The translations under genes were made by a program, and so were the position numbers. A stretch of 64,000 nucleotides of DNA from Pseudomonadota bacterium (lineage in GTDB: Bacteria; Pseudomonadota; Gammaproteobacteria; Xanthomonadales; Xanthomonadaceae): positions 101,509 to 165,508 of the forward strand of contig JAEWJB010000188.1 in assembly GCA_023386795.1 (NCBI GenBank). The letters are read 5' to 3'. Shown here one piece after another: positions 24,501-32,323 of this stretch (position 1 is the stretch's first letter; each line of letters starts with the position of its first letter). Below the pieces are notes generated by a model, which was given only the letters and a program-made list of their open reading frames with translations, had not been told where the DNA came from and made no database searches.

Positions 24501-25315
24501 GCGCGGCGCTGCTGGGTCACCTCGATGCCGTGGACGAGGATCGCATCCACCACGCCGGCGTCATCGCGCATCGGCTGGTACACAAAATCGAGCATGGACT
24601 CGTATGGCTCGACCTCGAACGGACGTTCGAGCACCAGCCGGATGGCTTGGCCGAGGAACGGCTGGCCGCTCAGGCGTACCTGGTCCAGCAGCTTGAGCAC
24701 GCCCTGCTCCACCACTTCGGGCAAGGCGGCATGCAAGGGGCGGTCGATGATCTGGCGCTCGCCCAGCAGTTGCTTCATGCGCTGGTTGGCGCTTTCGATG
24801 ACGTAATCGGGCCCGCGCAGGACGGCCAGGAACGCCGGCGACTCCTCGAACGCGGCCACCAGGTGCGGCGTGCGCGCCGGGCGCTCGCGCACGCACAGCA
24901 CGCCCGCCACGCCTGCGGTATCGAACAACGGGCTGCACGACCACGACCCGGCCGCCTCGGCCAGAGGCGCCGCGCGCAGCCCGGCCACGAGCGCGGGCTC
25001 CACCGCGCCGACCGCGGCCACGAGCTCGGCCTGCAGCGGCGTATCCAACTCGGCCAATGGCGCACCGAACGCGGCCGGATGCAGCGACCCCAGCAGCACC
25101 GCGCCGGCCGGGTTGTAGATGCAGTTGAGCGAAGGCCCCCACAGCAGCAGTGCGGGCGAAGGACTGTTCAGGCACAGCGACAACGCACTGCGCAGCGAAG
25201 GCTCCCACTGCGCGGGCTCGCCCCACGCGGCAGCCAGCCGGGGGGATTGCGCCCACCATGACTGGCCGGCACCTGCTGCGATACCGGCCGGGATGGCCGG
25301 TGCTGTCGTTTCCAT
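21515..25315 (-). CDS. Soluble hybrid histidine kinase with multiple PAS/GAF domains and receiver
   Basis: A 1266-aa multi-sensor kinase without membrane segments. In order: PAS-like (about 40-140), PAS-like (150-265), GAF (275-435), PAS (440-560), PAS (565-690), GAF (690-855). Then come HisKA with His888 in LSHELRTPLNA, HATPase (NAIKF, DSGVGI, GLGLGLSI) and a C-terminal receiver with Asp1183 in LISDIAMPG and Lys in GKPLDPLG. The ATG at 25315 has GGGGAG six bases upstream. It follows a receiver-only gene by 66 bp, its probable phosphorelay partner. Such tandem PAS/GAF arrays integrate several cytoplasmic cues (light, redox, small ligands); no GAF chromophore cysteine was evident, and the signals are unknown. 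Confidence 0.92.
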   Translation of the reverse strand: METTAPAIPAGIAAGAGQSWWAQSPRLAAAWGEPAQWEPSLRSALSLCLNSPSPALLLWGPSLNCIYNPAGAVLLGSLHPAAFGAPLAELDTPLQAELVAAVGAVEPALVAGLRAAPLAEAAGSWSCSPLFDTAGVAGVLCVRERPARTPHLVAAFEESPAFLAVLRGPDYVIESANQRMKQLLGERQIIDRPLHAALPEVVEQGVLKLLDQVRLSGQPFLGQAIRLVLERPFEVEPYESMLDFVYQPMRDDAGVVDAILVHGIEVTQQRRAEDRNRFLLGLEDALMALSEPQQILDTSVRLLCQHLQANRAGYGLIDMERGTMRVLSDHVEGLPSVRGEFELCSIAEGFLDAMLDNRPWVVRDTEDVHAPPYLSEGYRDHGIRASLAVPLHKNGQLVAVMGVHQSMPRYWSEHDIELVRLVVARCWESMQRGRVQRQLAANEARLRRLADALPQIVFIADTQGIARFFNSRWHEYTGCDPNADAREGWDTAHTDSGLRLATQAWRQALADGDSFEIECELRRYDGQYRWHLARALPVREEDGRVSQWIGTYTDIHDRRGFEDRLTESEARFRKLCETVPAMIWMSDAQGNCVYWNPRWTEFTGQPPEEAIPRGWWEVVHPDDLARVRHGFLQALDERRAFTAEYRVRRHDGEYRWCMDTATAHFGVDGTFLGHIGSLMDISERKRIEDATASERSILGLITTGAPLAIVLDSIALSVEARGERALRCSILLANPEQTLLRCAAAPSLPLEYAVRFDGLAIAQEGTPCGRAAFSAHQIICEDIGADLSWGEHRTHALAMGIAACYVTPILGSNGVVLGTLAMYYRTPYLPTLHEQAMARSASHLAGIVIERNRIDAQLKASLQAEKDARNDAETASRIKDDFLATLSHELRTPLNAILGWSRLMQTESFAPENIGKGLVIIERSARSQAQIIDDLLDMSAILSGKVRLQPEHFDIGGLARSTIDLMRPTAAAKQVDLRVRGLEEAATPFFGDAGRLQQVLVNLLGNAIKFTPSGGRVELEMASAPDHLRLSVHDSGVGIAPDFLPHVFDRFRQADASTTRRVGGLGLGLSISRQLIDLHGGWLGATSAGHGQGATFTLVLPYQHGVSAPRVQDPASGKVGPLPQAMTGRLGGMHLLLVDDDDDSRDAAEHFLRHAGAEVTTASSADAAEQLMRQQGFDALISDIAMPGRDGYDLIQAVRNGGQVRQPRIAAIALTAYVRVEDRERAMLAGFDGHMGKPLDPLGLVELIEALASRQAQVSEGRAATA

Positions 25316-25381
25316 GCGGCTCCCCAGTCGCAACCCAGGAACATCCCCACGATACCGCCAAAAAAGCGCCTTGTGCGCGGG

Positions 25382-25759
25382 TTATGGGCCCGCGGCGATC
25401 TCCTGTGCGTGGCGCAGTGAACGCACCAGGTCCTCGGCCAGATAGGGTTTGGCGAGCAGCACACCGCGCTCGAACGCGGCCGGCAGCCCACCGGTGACCT
25501 GCCCGGTGGCCACGACGAATGGCACGCCGAGCGTATTCAGGCGCTCGGCGACCGCTTCGCTGGTCTGCCCGTCACCCAATCGATAATCCAACACCGCCAG
25601 ATCCATGGCTTCGGCCTCCACCTGACGCAGCGCCGCCTCGACGGTGGCGGCCGGACCGGCCACCGTGGCGCCGGCCTGGGCCAGCTGGAGCTCCAGCAGC
25701 ATGGCATTCATCTCGTCGTTCTCGACCACGAGCACGCGCAGCCCCTGCAATGCCGACAT
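25382..25759 (-). CDS. Receiver-only response regulator
   Basis: A 125-aa receiver domain: VLVVENDEMN at the acidic pocket, a probable phospho-acceptor Asp in LAVLDYRLGDG, and Lys in LAKPYLAED. No DNA-binding or enzymatic domain is present. The ATG at 25759 is preceded by GGGAGAAGG; the frame extends further upstream without family resemblance. It lies 66 bp before the hybrid kinase and is transcribed with it, suggesting a phosphorelay or a regulator of that kinase. The first acidic pair is Glu-Asn-Asp, not the more usual Asp-Asp, seen in many stand-alone receivers. Confidence 0.87.
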   Translation of the reverse strand: MSALQGLRVLVVENDEMNAMLLELQLAQAGATVAGPAATVEAALRQVEAEAMDLAVLDYRLGDGQTSEAVAERLNTLGVPFVVATGQVTGGLPAAFERGVLLAKPYLAEDLVRSLRHAQEIAAGP

Positions 25760-25850
25760 TGCCTTCTCCCTGAAGCGAGCCTCGAGTATAGCGCCGGCCT
25801 TGTGTCCCTTGGCCTTCCGGGACATTGGCCACGACAATGCAACCGGACGG

Positions 25851-25880
25851 CTGCATTTCCGGCGGGGCCTCGGCTATACT
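25851..25880 (+). promoter_or_regulatory. Probable promoter of tRNA-Leu
   Basis: A good -10 element TATACT (25875-25880) lies 10 bp before the tRNA, with a weak -35 candidate CTGCAT 18 bp further upstream. A GC-rich stretch follows the -10, as in stringently controlled tRNA promoters. Confidence 0.5.
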
Positions 25881-25890
25881 TCGCGGCCGC

Positions 25891-25977
25891 GCCGAAGTGG
25901 CGGAATCGGTAGACGCAGCGGACTCAAAATCCGCCGCCCTTAAAAGCGTGTGGGTTCGAGTCCCACCTTCGGCACCA
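25891..25977 (+). tRNA. tRNA-Leu (anticodon CAA)
   Basis: Acceptor stem GCCGAAG pairs with CTTCGGC, followed by encoded ACCA. The anticodon stem GCGGA/TCCGC encloses the loop CTCAAAA, giving anticodon CAA, which reads UUG leucine codons. A long variable arm (class II tRNA) and the T-loop GGTTCGAGTCC are present. The gene is 87 nt including CCA and is followed by a strong terminator. Confidence 0.97.
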
Positions 25978-25983
25978 AACATT

Positions 25984-26019
25984 CAAGGGCCTGGCTGAAA
26001 AGCCAGGCCCTTGTCTTTT
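25984..26019 (+). terminator. Rho-independent terminator of tRNA-Leu
   Basis: A 13-bp perfect stem beginning CAAGGGCC encloses a GAAA tetraloop and is followed by TCTTTT. It begins seven bases after the tRNA and separates it from the convergent tex gene. Confidence 0.92.
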
Positions 26020-26096
26020 GCAGGGCGCTACATCGCCCCGGTTCTTCCGCGGGCAAAAGGACGGCAGCCCCTTCCATCAGCGCGCAAGTCGTCGCC

Positions 26097-28472
26097 TCAG
26101 CCCTTGCGCGCACGCGCAAAGGCATCGGCCAGCGCGCTGTTCGCCGGCGGCGGTGCACTCGCCTGCCGCGGCTTGCCCTGTCCACCGCCGCCATTCGGCC
26201 CGCGGCCACCCGGCGCGCGCCCCATCTCGCGCCCGCCCGGCTGTGCCGCCCGCGCATCGCGCGCAGCCGGTGCCGGTGCGTCCTCCAGGCGACGGGTCAG
26301 CGCGATGCGCTTGCGCGCCACATCGACCTCCAGCACCTTCACCTTGACGATGTCGCCGGCCTTGACCACGTCGCGCGGATCCTTGACGTAGGTGTCCGAC
26401 AGCGCGGAGATGTGGATCAGGCCGTCCTGGTGCACGCCGATGTCCACGAACGCGCCGAACGCGGCCACGTTGCTCACCACGCCTTCCAGCACCATGCCGG
26501 GGCGCAGGTCCTTGATCTCCTCCACGCCCTCGGCGAAGCGAGCGGCCTTGAATTCCGGGCGCGGGTCGCGGCCGGGCTTCTCCATTTCCTTCAGGATGTC
26601 GCGCACGGTCGGCACGCCGAACTGGTCGTCGGTGTACTGCTCGGCGCGCAACCCACGCAGGAAGCTGCCATCGCCAAGCAGCGCCTTGATCGGCTTGCCG
26701 GTCGCCTGCACGATGCGCTCCACGACCGGGTAGGCCTCCGGGTGCACGGCCGAGGCGTCCAGCGGCTCGTCGCCATCGGCGATGCGCAGGAAGCCGGCGC
26801 ACTGCTCGAAGGTCTTCTCGCCCAGGCGCGCGACCTTCAGCAGGTCCTTGCGGCGCTTGAACGGGCCGTTGTCGTCGCGATGGCGCACGATGTTCTCGGC
26901 CACGGTCGAAGACAGGCCCGACACGCGCGAGAGCAGCGCGGCCGAGGCGGTGTTGACGTACACGCCGACCGCGTTCACGCAGTCCTCCACCTTCGCGTCG
27001 AGCGCGCGTGCCAGGCGGAACTGGTCCACGTCGTGCTGGTACTGGCCCACGCCGATCGCCTTGGGCTCGATCTTCACCAGTTCGGCCAGCGGGTCCTGCA
27101 GGCGCCGGGCGATGGAGACCGCGCCGCGCAGCGAGACGTCCAGGTTCGGGAATTCCTTGGCGGCGAATTCGGAAGCCGAGTACACCGACGCGCCCGCCTC
27201 GCTCACCACGATCTTCTGCACCTTGGCCTCCGGCATGGCCTTGATGACCTCGCCGGCGAGCTTGTCGGTCTCGCGGCTGGCGGTGCCATTGCCGATGGCG
27301 ATCAGCTCCACGTTGTGCTGCATGCACAGCTTGCGCAGGACCGCCAGCGACTGGTCCCACTGCCGCTTGGGCTCGTGCGGGTAGATCGTTTCGGTCGCCA
27401 CCAGCTTGCCGGTGGCGTCGACCACGGCCACCTTGCAGCCTGTGCGGATGCCCGGGTCCAGGCCGACCACGGTCTTCGGACCGGCGGGCGCGGCGAGCAG
27501 CAGGTCCTTGAGGTTGTCGCCGAACACGGCGATGGCCTCGGCTTCGGCCTTCTCGCGGGCCTGGTTGAACAGGTCCAGCAGCAGGTGCATGTGCAGTTTG
27601 GCGCGCCAGGTCAGGCGGCAAGCGGTGAGCAGCCACGCGTCGGCGGCACGCCCCTTGTCGGCCACGCCGGCCGCCAGGGCGACCCGGCCCTCGCAGTACT
27701 GGTGGCCGGCCTCGGCCTCGTTGCCGGGGTCCAGGTCCAGGAACAGGATCTCCTCGCGGCGGGCGCGGAACAACGCCAGCAGGCGGTGCGAGGGAATCTT
27801 CGCCAGCGATTCGGCGTGCTCGAAGTAATCGCGGTACTTGGCGCCGGCCTCCTCCTTGCCTTCGGCCACGCGCGCGCGGATGACCCCGTGCTCGCCCAGC
27901 CACTGGCGCAGCTCGCCAACCAATTTCGCGTCCTCGCCCCAGCGCTCCATCAGGATCGCGCGGGCGCCTTCCAGTGCGGCCTTGGCATCGGCCACGCCCT
28001 TCTCCGCATCGACGAAACCGGCGGCAAAGGCTTCCGGTACCTGCGAGGGATCGGCCAGCAGGCCATCGGCCAGCGGTTCCAGCCCGGCCTCGCGGGCGAT
28101 CTGCGCACGCGTGCGGCGCTTGGGCTTGTAGGGCAGGTAGAGGTCTTCCAGGCGCGACTTGGTGTCGGCGGCCACGATCTCCGCGCGCAGTTCATCGCTG
28201 AGCTTGCCCTGCTCCTCGATGCTGGACAGCACCGCGGCGCGGCGATCTTCCAGTTCGCGCAGGTAGGTCAGGCGTACTTCCAGGTTGCGCAGCTGGGTGT
28301 CGTCCAGGCCGCCGGTGACTTCCTTGCGGTAGCGGGCGATGAACGGAACGCTGGCGCCTTCGTCGAGAAGGGCGATGGCCGCGCGGGCCTGGGCGGTCTG
28401 GGCGCCGATTTCCTCGGCGATGGTCTGGGCGATCTGCTGGGCGAGCCGGGAATCGGACTTGGCGTCTTGCAT
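26097..28472 (-). CDS. tex: Tex-family RNA-binding transcription accessory protein
   Basis: A 791-aa Tex protein. It shows an N-terminal helical region (QQIAQTIAEEIGAQ), the conserved PFIARYRKEVTGGLDD segment, and a YqgF/RNase-H-like domain (VGLDPGIRTGCKVAVVD). Helix-hairpin-helix motifs (VNTASAALLSRVSGLSS) and a C-terminal S1 domain (GMVLEGVVSNVAAFGAFVDI) follow, then a Pro/Gly/Arg-rich tail of about 60 residues. Tex binds nucleic acid and influences transcription and stress or toxin expression in several Gram-negatives. The ATG at 28472 starts at the family N-terminus. The gene is convergent with the tRNA. Confidence 0.95.
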   Translation of the reverse strand: MQDAKSDSRLAQQIAQTIAEEIGAQTAQARAAIALLDEGASVPFIARYRKEVTGGLDDTQLRNLEVRLTYLRELEDRRAAVLSSIEEQGKLSDELRAEIVAADTKSRLEDLYLPYKPKRRTRAQIAREAGLEPLADGLLADPSQVPEAFAAGFVDAEKGVADAKAALEGARAILMERWGEDAKLVGELRQWLGEHGVIRARVAEGKEEAGAKYRDYFEHAESLAKIPSHRLLALFRARREEILFLDLDPGNEAEAGHQYCEGRVALAAGVADKGRAADAWLLTACRLTWRAKLHMHLLLDLFNQAREKAEAEAIAVFGDNLKDLLLAAPAGPKTVVGLDPGIRTGCKVAVVDATGKLVATETIYPHEPKRQWDQSLAVLRKLCMQHNVELIAIGNGTASRETDKLAGEVIKAMPEAKVQKIVVSEAGASVYSASEFAAKEFPNLDVSLRGAVSIARRLQDPLAELVKIEPKAIGVGQYQHDVDQFRLARALDAKVEDCVNAVGVYVNTASAALLSRVSGLSSTVAENIVRHRDDNGPFKRRKDLLKVARLGEKTFEQCAGFLRIADGDEPLDASAVHPEAYPVVERIVQATGKPIKALLGDGSFLRGLRAEQYTDDQFGVPTVRDILKEMEKPGRDPRPEFKAARFAEGVEEIKDLRPGMVLEGVVSNVAAFGAFVDIGVHQDGLIHISALSDTYVKDPRDVVKAGDIVKVKVLEVDVARKRIALTRRLEDAPAPAARDARAAQPGGREMGRAPGGRGPNGGGGQGKPRQASAPPPANSALADAFARARKG

Positions 28473-28571
28473 GCGTTCAACAGTACTGCGGCGGCAACGG
28501 AAGCCGGCATTCTGGCAGCGCCCGCCCGGCGCGGAAACCCGTTGACAGCACCGGCCCAAGCGCGGTGCGGA

Positions 28572-28793
28572 TCAGCTCCGTCCGTAATGGTCCGCCAGCC
28601 GCTCGGCCACCAGCGTGTCCTGCAGCGATTCCAGTGCCATTACCCGCACCTTGCCCACGCGCGCCAGTGACAGCGTGCGCTCCACATAGAACTCCGGGCC
28701 TTCCTCGGTCATCGCCATCGAGCGGCTGAAGCCATAGGGCACCAGGCCCTTCTCGCCATCCTTGCTGCCACCGACATAGAGGAGGATCGACAT
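28572..28793 (-). CDS. Small conserved-looking protein, unknown function
   Basis: A 73-aa soluble protein with no signal peptide or membrane segment, and no cysteine or recognised motif. Its sequence is mixed and well coded (MSILLYVGGSKDGEKGLVPYG at the start), not Arg/Pro-rich like shadow frames. A good ribosome site (AAGGTGA) precedes the ATG at 28793. It lies 99 bp upstream of tex in the same direction and diverges from the FAD oxidoreductase gene. I cannot assign a family. Confidence 0.7.
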   Translation of the reverse strand: MSILLYVGGSKDGEKGLVPYGFSRSMAMTEEGPEFYVERTLSLARVGKVRVMALESLQDTLVAERLADHYGRS

Positions 28794-28977
28794 GTTTCAC
28801 CTTGTTGCGTGTTACTGGAACCGGCGCGCAGCTTACGCAGGTGCGTGTTAGGACCTTCTCACCCAAGTTAACGCCAGCTGTTTGCGGTTCGATGACTTCA
28901 CGCCGCGCCGTTGCAACTCACTTTTTTTTAACCAGCGCATCGGTAGATCACGCATTCATTTCCGTCGGTGCGAAGGC

Positions 28978-30189
28978 ATGGATCTCAAAAGCGGCTATCC
29001 GTTCTGGTCGATTCGAAACGGGTTGATGCACGCCTTTCCCAGGCTGGAGGACGATATCCGCTGCGACGTGGCGGTGATCGGCGGGGGCATCACCGGGGCG
29101 TTGATCGCTGACGAATTGGTCGCGCACGGGCATGAAGTCGCGGTATTGGAGCAGCGCGAGGTCGGCTGGGGCAGCACCTCGGCCAGCACGGCGCTGCTGC
29201 AGTACGAAATCGATACGCCGCTGGTGGACCTGGCGCGCCGTTACGGTACCGATGACGCGGCCCTTGCCTACCTGGCCTGCGCCGAGGCCATCGACCTGCT
29301 GCACGAACGCGCGCGCACACTGGGCCAGGTCGACTTCCGCCGCAACGACAGCCTCTACTACGCCAGCCGCCGCCGCGACCTGCCGGCCCTGCGCGAGGAA
29401 TTGCAGGCACGGCGCGACATTGGCCTGTCGCTGGAGTGGCTCGACCCGGCGCCGCTATGGCGGGACTACGGCGTGCGCGCGCCCGGCGCCCTGCTCAGCC
29501 GGCAAGCCGCGCGCGTGGATCCCTATCGCATGACCTACCGCCTGCTCATGGCCTGCCAGCGTGCCGGCGCGGCGGTGCACGACCGCACCACGGTGACCGA
29601 AGTATCGCCAACTTCGCGCGGCGTCGTGCTGCGCACGCAGGACGGTGCGCAGGTGCGGGCGGGCCACGTGGTCATGGCCGCCGGCTACGCGGGTCAGCAA
29701 TGGCTGCGCCAGCGCGTGGCGCGCAATCGCAGCAGCTATGCATTCGTCACCGATCCGTTGCGCGACGAGGAAGCCGGCGCGTTGCGCCACACCCTGATGT
29801 GGGAAACGGCGCGGCCGTATCTGTACCTGCGGGGCACCGCCGACGGGCGCGTGATCGCCGGCGGCGAAGACGACGACATTGATCTGCCCGCCCGCCGCGA
29901 CCGCCGCGTGCTGGGCAAGGCCAACACCTTGCAGCGCAAGATCGCCCGCGCGATGCCGGACCTGCGCCTGCGGCCGGTGTTCGCCTGGGGCGGCACTTTC
30001 GCCGAGACCGCCGACGGCTTGCCGTTCTTCGGAGCGCACGCCGAACACGGCGCGCGCGTGTTGTTCGCGATGGCCTATGGCGGCAACGGAATCACCTACA
30101 GCATGCTCGGCGCTGGCCTGCTGCGCGCGGCGATCGAGCGCCGCGCTCACCCCTTGGCGGGGTTGTTCGGCTTCGGCCGGCTCGGTTGA
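28978..30189 (+). CDS. FAD-dependent oxidoreductase (DAO family)
   Basis: A 403-aa flavoprotein of the D-amino-acid-oxidase/glycine-oxidase-like family. The Rossmann motif DVAVIGGGITGALIADEL binds FAD, with the acidic end of strand 2 in VAVLEQREVGWGST. The C-terminal FAD-contact segment is FAMAYGGNGITYSMLGAGLL. The start ATG at 28978 (DLKSGYPFW) matches the usual N-terminus of this group; the ribosome site is poor, as AAGG ends only one base before it. The frame upstream to 28882 is unlike protein. The substrate (amine or amino acid) is unknown. Its 3' end overlaps the convergent membrane gene by 43 bp. Confidence 0.88.
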   Translation: MDLKSGYPFWSIRNGLMHAFPRLEDDIRCDVAVIGGGITGALIADELVAHGHEVAVLEQREVGWGSTSASTALLQYEIDTPLVDLARRYGTDDAALAYLACAEAIDLLHERARTLGQVDFRRNDSLYYASRRRDLPALREELQARRDIGLSLEWLDPAPLWRDYGVRAPGALLSRQAARVDPYRMTYRLLMACQRAGAAVHDRTTVTEVSPTSRGVVLRTQDGAQVRAGHVVMAAGYAGQQWLRQRVARNRSSYAFVTDPLRDEEAGALRHTLMWETARPYLYLRGTADGRVIAGGEDDDIDLPARRDRRVLGKANTLQRKIARAMPDLRLRPVFAWGGTFAETADGLPFFGAHAEHGARVLFAMAYGGNGITYSMLGAGLLRAAIERRAHPLAGLFGFGRLG

Positions 30190-30647
30190 GCGCGGCGGGG
30201 CCACGGGAACCAGCCGTGCCCATGCAGCGCATAGTGATCGGCGGCGCGCTCGAACGGGTTGCGCACGCTGATGCCGCCGCACAGCAGGTACACCGGCAGG
30301 AACAGCGGTCCCAGCAGCAGGTACTGGTAGACATGGGCACGCTCGTGGTCGCCCAGCCGCACCGGGGGGTGGCGCTCGCGCCCGGCCTGGTGCTCGTAGG
30401 TGAAACAGGCCACATCCAGCGACTCGCCCTTGAGCAGGATGACGTTGCCCAACGTCATCGCCCCGCCCGGTCCCCAAGGCCAATGTTCGACGACGAGGGC
30501 CAGGTCCCCCGCGTGCCAGCGCAGGCGTGCCCCCGCGGCCAAGCCCAACAGGCCGGCACCGAGGCCGAGCAACGTGTTGGGCAACGTCCACAGGGCGCCG
30601 ACGGCCTGCGCGAGGCGCAGCGCCGAGGTGGCAGGGCGGGCCTTCAA
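30147..30647 (-). CDS. Membrane-associated protein, unknown function
   Basis: A 166-aa protein starting at TTG 30647, which overlaps the PspC-domain gene's stop (TTGA), as in coupled gene pairs. It has hydrophobic stretches near the N-terminus (WTLPNTLLGLGAGLLGLAAG) and centre (YLLLGPLFLPVYLLCGGI). A conserved-looking core, GDHERAHVYQY then HYALHGHGWFPW, is His-rich and could bind metal. The TTG start is inferred: no ATG exists in the reasonable range. The 3' end overlaps the FAD oxidoreductase gene by 43 bp. No named family recognised. Confidence 0.68.
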   Translation of the reverse strand: MKARPATSALRLAQAVGALWTLPNTLLGLGAGLLGLAAGARLRWHAGDLALVVEHWPWGPGGAMTLGNVILLKGESLDVACFTYEHQAGRERHPPVRLGDHERAHVYQYLLLGPLFLPVYLLCGGISVRNPFERAADHYALHGHGWFPWPRRAQPSRPKPNNPAKG

Positions 30648-30847
30648 TCGGCTTCGTTGGGAATCAGCAGCCACAGCAGCAGGTAGACCAGCAGGCCCGG
30701 GAAGGCGGCCGAGGCGATCGAGACGATGACGTAGATCACCCGCAGCAGGGTCGAGTTCCAGCCGAAACGGTGCGCGATGCCGCCGATGACCCCGGCGATC
30801 ATGCGGTCGTTGAGCGAACGGGACAGCGTGCGCGGCGCGGTGCTCAT
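30644..30847 (-). CDS. PspC-domain membrane protein
   Basis: A 67-aa protein consisting of one PspC domain: the amphipathic N-terminus RSLNDRMIAGVIGGIAHRFG followed by one or two hydrophobic segments (VIYVIVSIASAAFPGLLVYLLLWLLIP). PspC proteins act in phage-shock envelope stress responses, binding PspA or PspB, but stand-alone short forms occur widely without the rest of the Psp system, as here. TGGAGC precedes the ATG. The next gene starts within its stop codon. Confidence 0.88.
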   Translation of the reverse strand: MSTAPRTLSRSLNDRMIAGVIGGIAHRFGWNSTLLRVIYVIVSIASAAFPGLLVYLLLWLLIPNEAD

Positions 30848-30888
30848 GCAACGGCTCCAGGATCGGGATACCGTCAATATAGCCGGCT

Positions 30889-31260
30889 TCAGGTGCCCGC
30901 GCGGTGACGGCGCTGCGCCTGCAACTGCTCCCGGAACCACGCGGCGGCATCGCGCTCGGGCTGCCCCGGGCAGGCGACGCGATAAGGGCGCCCGCTGATG
31001 CTGCTGCGGCTGGCGGCGCGGTCGATGAACTGTTCCGGGGTGCCCGCCTGGTCGCGCTTTTGCAGGTAGTCGTACTTGCGCTGCAGATGCGCGGCGGCGC
31101 GCGTGCCGTCGTACCAGCTGCCATTGCGCTGGAACTTGCACGGCGAGGCGGCCAGCGCGGTGATCAACGCGTGGATGTCCGCGTCGGCATCGGCGGCGGG
31201 CGTGGCAGGAGCCCCGCCACCAGCGAACGCGAGCAACAGTGCCAGCGCTTCAGCCCGCAT
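30889..31260 (-). CDS. Secreted DUF5329-family protein
   Basis: A 123-aa exported protein with a short signal sequence (MRAEALALLLAFAGGGAPA) and a compact domain containing CKFQRNGSWYDGTRAAAHLQ and a second cysteine in YRVACPGQP; the two Cys could form a disulfide. It matches what I know as DUF5329. The start overlaps the phaC stop region by 11 bp, so it is coupled to PHA synthase expression although the product is periplasmic. Function is unknown. Confidence 0.78.
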   Translation of the reverse strand: MRAEALALLLAFAGGGAPATPAADADADIHALITALAASPCKFQRNGSWYDGTRAAAHLQRKYDYLQKRDQAGTPEQFIDRAASRSSISGRPYRVACPGQPERDAAAWFREQLQAQRRHRAGT

Positions 31261-32323
31261 CGCGCTCGCGCAGCCAGCGGTGGATCGCCAGCGGTACTTC
31301 GCGCTGCGCCCGCCCGGAGACATAGATGCCGATATGCCCGCCGCGAAAGCCCAACTCGCTGTAATCCCGGCTGCCGGTGCGTCCGGCGAGGGCGCGCGAA
31401 GCGGCCGGCGGGACGAGGTGGTCCTGCTCGGCGTAGATGTTGAGCAGCGGCATGTCCACCGCCGCCAGGTCCACTGCTTCTCCGCCAATCTCGATGCCGC
31501 CCGCCACAAGCCCGTTGCGCTGGTAGAACTGCTTGACGAACTCGCGGAATGCTTCGCCCGCCAGGTCGGGCGAATCGAAGATCCATTTTTCCATGCGCAG
31601 GAAATCTTCCAGCGCCTGCTTGTCGTCCAGGATGTCGAGCAGGCCGACATACTTCTGCAGGTTCAGCCGGAACGGCTTGAGCATGAGGTAGCTGGCGTTC
31701 ATCAGGTCGGCCGGAATGTTGCCGACGGTGTCCACCAGCAGGTCCACGTCCAGCGTGCGCGCCCAGTTGGAGAGCATGTTGTCCGGGGTGTGGAAATCCA
31801 CCGGGGTCACCATGGTCACCAGATTGCGCAGTTTGTGCGGGCGCAGTGCGGCGTAGCACAGCGAGAAGGTGCCGCCCTGGCAGACGCCGAGCACGTCGAT
31901 CGACGGCACCCCGGCTTCACGACGCAGCGCGTCCACCGCGCCGTCCAGGAAGCGCAGGAGGTAGTCCTCCAGCGTGAGGTAGCGCTCGGACCGGTCCGGG
32001 TAGCCCCAGTCCAGCACGTAGACGTCCTCCCCCTGCGCGAGCAGGCCGCGCACCAGCGAGCGGTCGGCCTGCAGGTCCACCATGTAAGGGCGGTTGACCA
32101 GCGCATAGACGATCAGCAGCGGCACGCGCGCGGTGGGCGGCTTGTCGCCCACGAAGCGGTAGAGCACCACGCGGCCATCGCGCCACACTTCCTGGCGCTC
32201 GGTGGCGCCGTAGTCCACCGCCTCCACGCCCGGCAATACCTTCAGGCCCTCGGCGAGCTTGCGCTGGAAGGCCAGGCTTTCCTGCAGCAGGTCGTCGGCG
32301 CTAAAGCCCAACGGGCCTTTCAT
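31250..32323 (-). CDS. phaC: Class III polyhydroxyalkanoate synthase catalytic subunit PhaC
   Basis: A 357-aa class III PHA synthase subunit that polymerises (R)-3-hydroxybutyryl-CoA with PhaE. The lipase-like box GVCQGG holds the nucleophile Cys148, the acid is Asp301 (AEQDHLVPP) and the general base His330 (GGHIGIYV), one residue off the numbering of the Allochromatium enzyme (149, 302, 331). Length agrees with the class (about 355). The ATG at 32323 overlaps the phaE stop (ATGA). It is cytoplasmic and granule-bound. Hydroxybutyrate dehydrogenase lies 2 kb away. Confidence 0.96.
   Translation of the reverse strand: MKGPLGFSADDLLQESLAFQRKLAEGLKVLPGVEAVDYGATERQEVWRDGRVVLYRFVGDKPPTARVPLLIVYALVNRPYMVDLQADRSLVRGLLAQGEDVYVLDWGYPDRSERYLTLEDYLLRFLDGAVDALRREAGVPSIDVLGVCQGGTFSLCYAALRPHKLRNLVTMVTPVDFHTPDNMLSNWARTLDVDLLVDTVGNIPADLMNASYLMLKPFRLNLQKYVGLLDILDDKQALEDFLRMEKWIFDSPDLAGEAFREFVKQFYQRNGLVAGGIEIGGEAVDLAAVDMPLLNIYAEQDHLVPPAASRALAGRTGSRDYSELGFRGGHIGIYVSGRAQREVPLAIHRWLRERDAG

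Noticed and set aside
21614..25261. 1215-codon open frame opposite the hybrid kinase
   Set aside because: Mirror frame of a real gene with clear kinase and receiver motifs; low-complexity Arg/Ala/Gln/His composition and no ribosome site.
25950..28670. 906-codon open frame opposite tex
   Set aside because: Runs across the tRNA terminator and the whole antisense strand of tex; no family resemblance.
31250..32323. Class I or II PHA synthase
   Set aside because: The subunit is only 357 aa and is paired with phaE, which defines class III; class I/II enzymes are about 560-600 aa.
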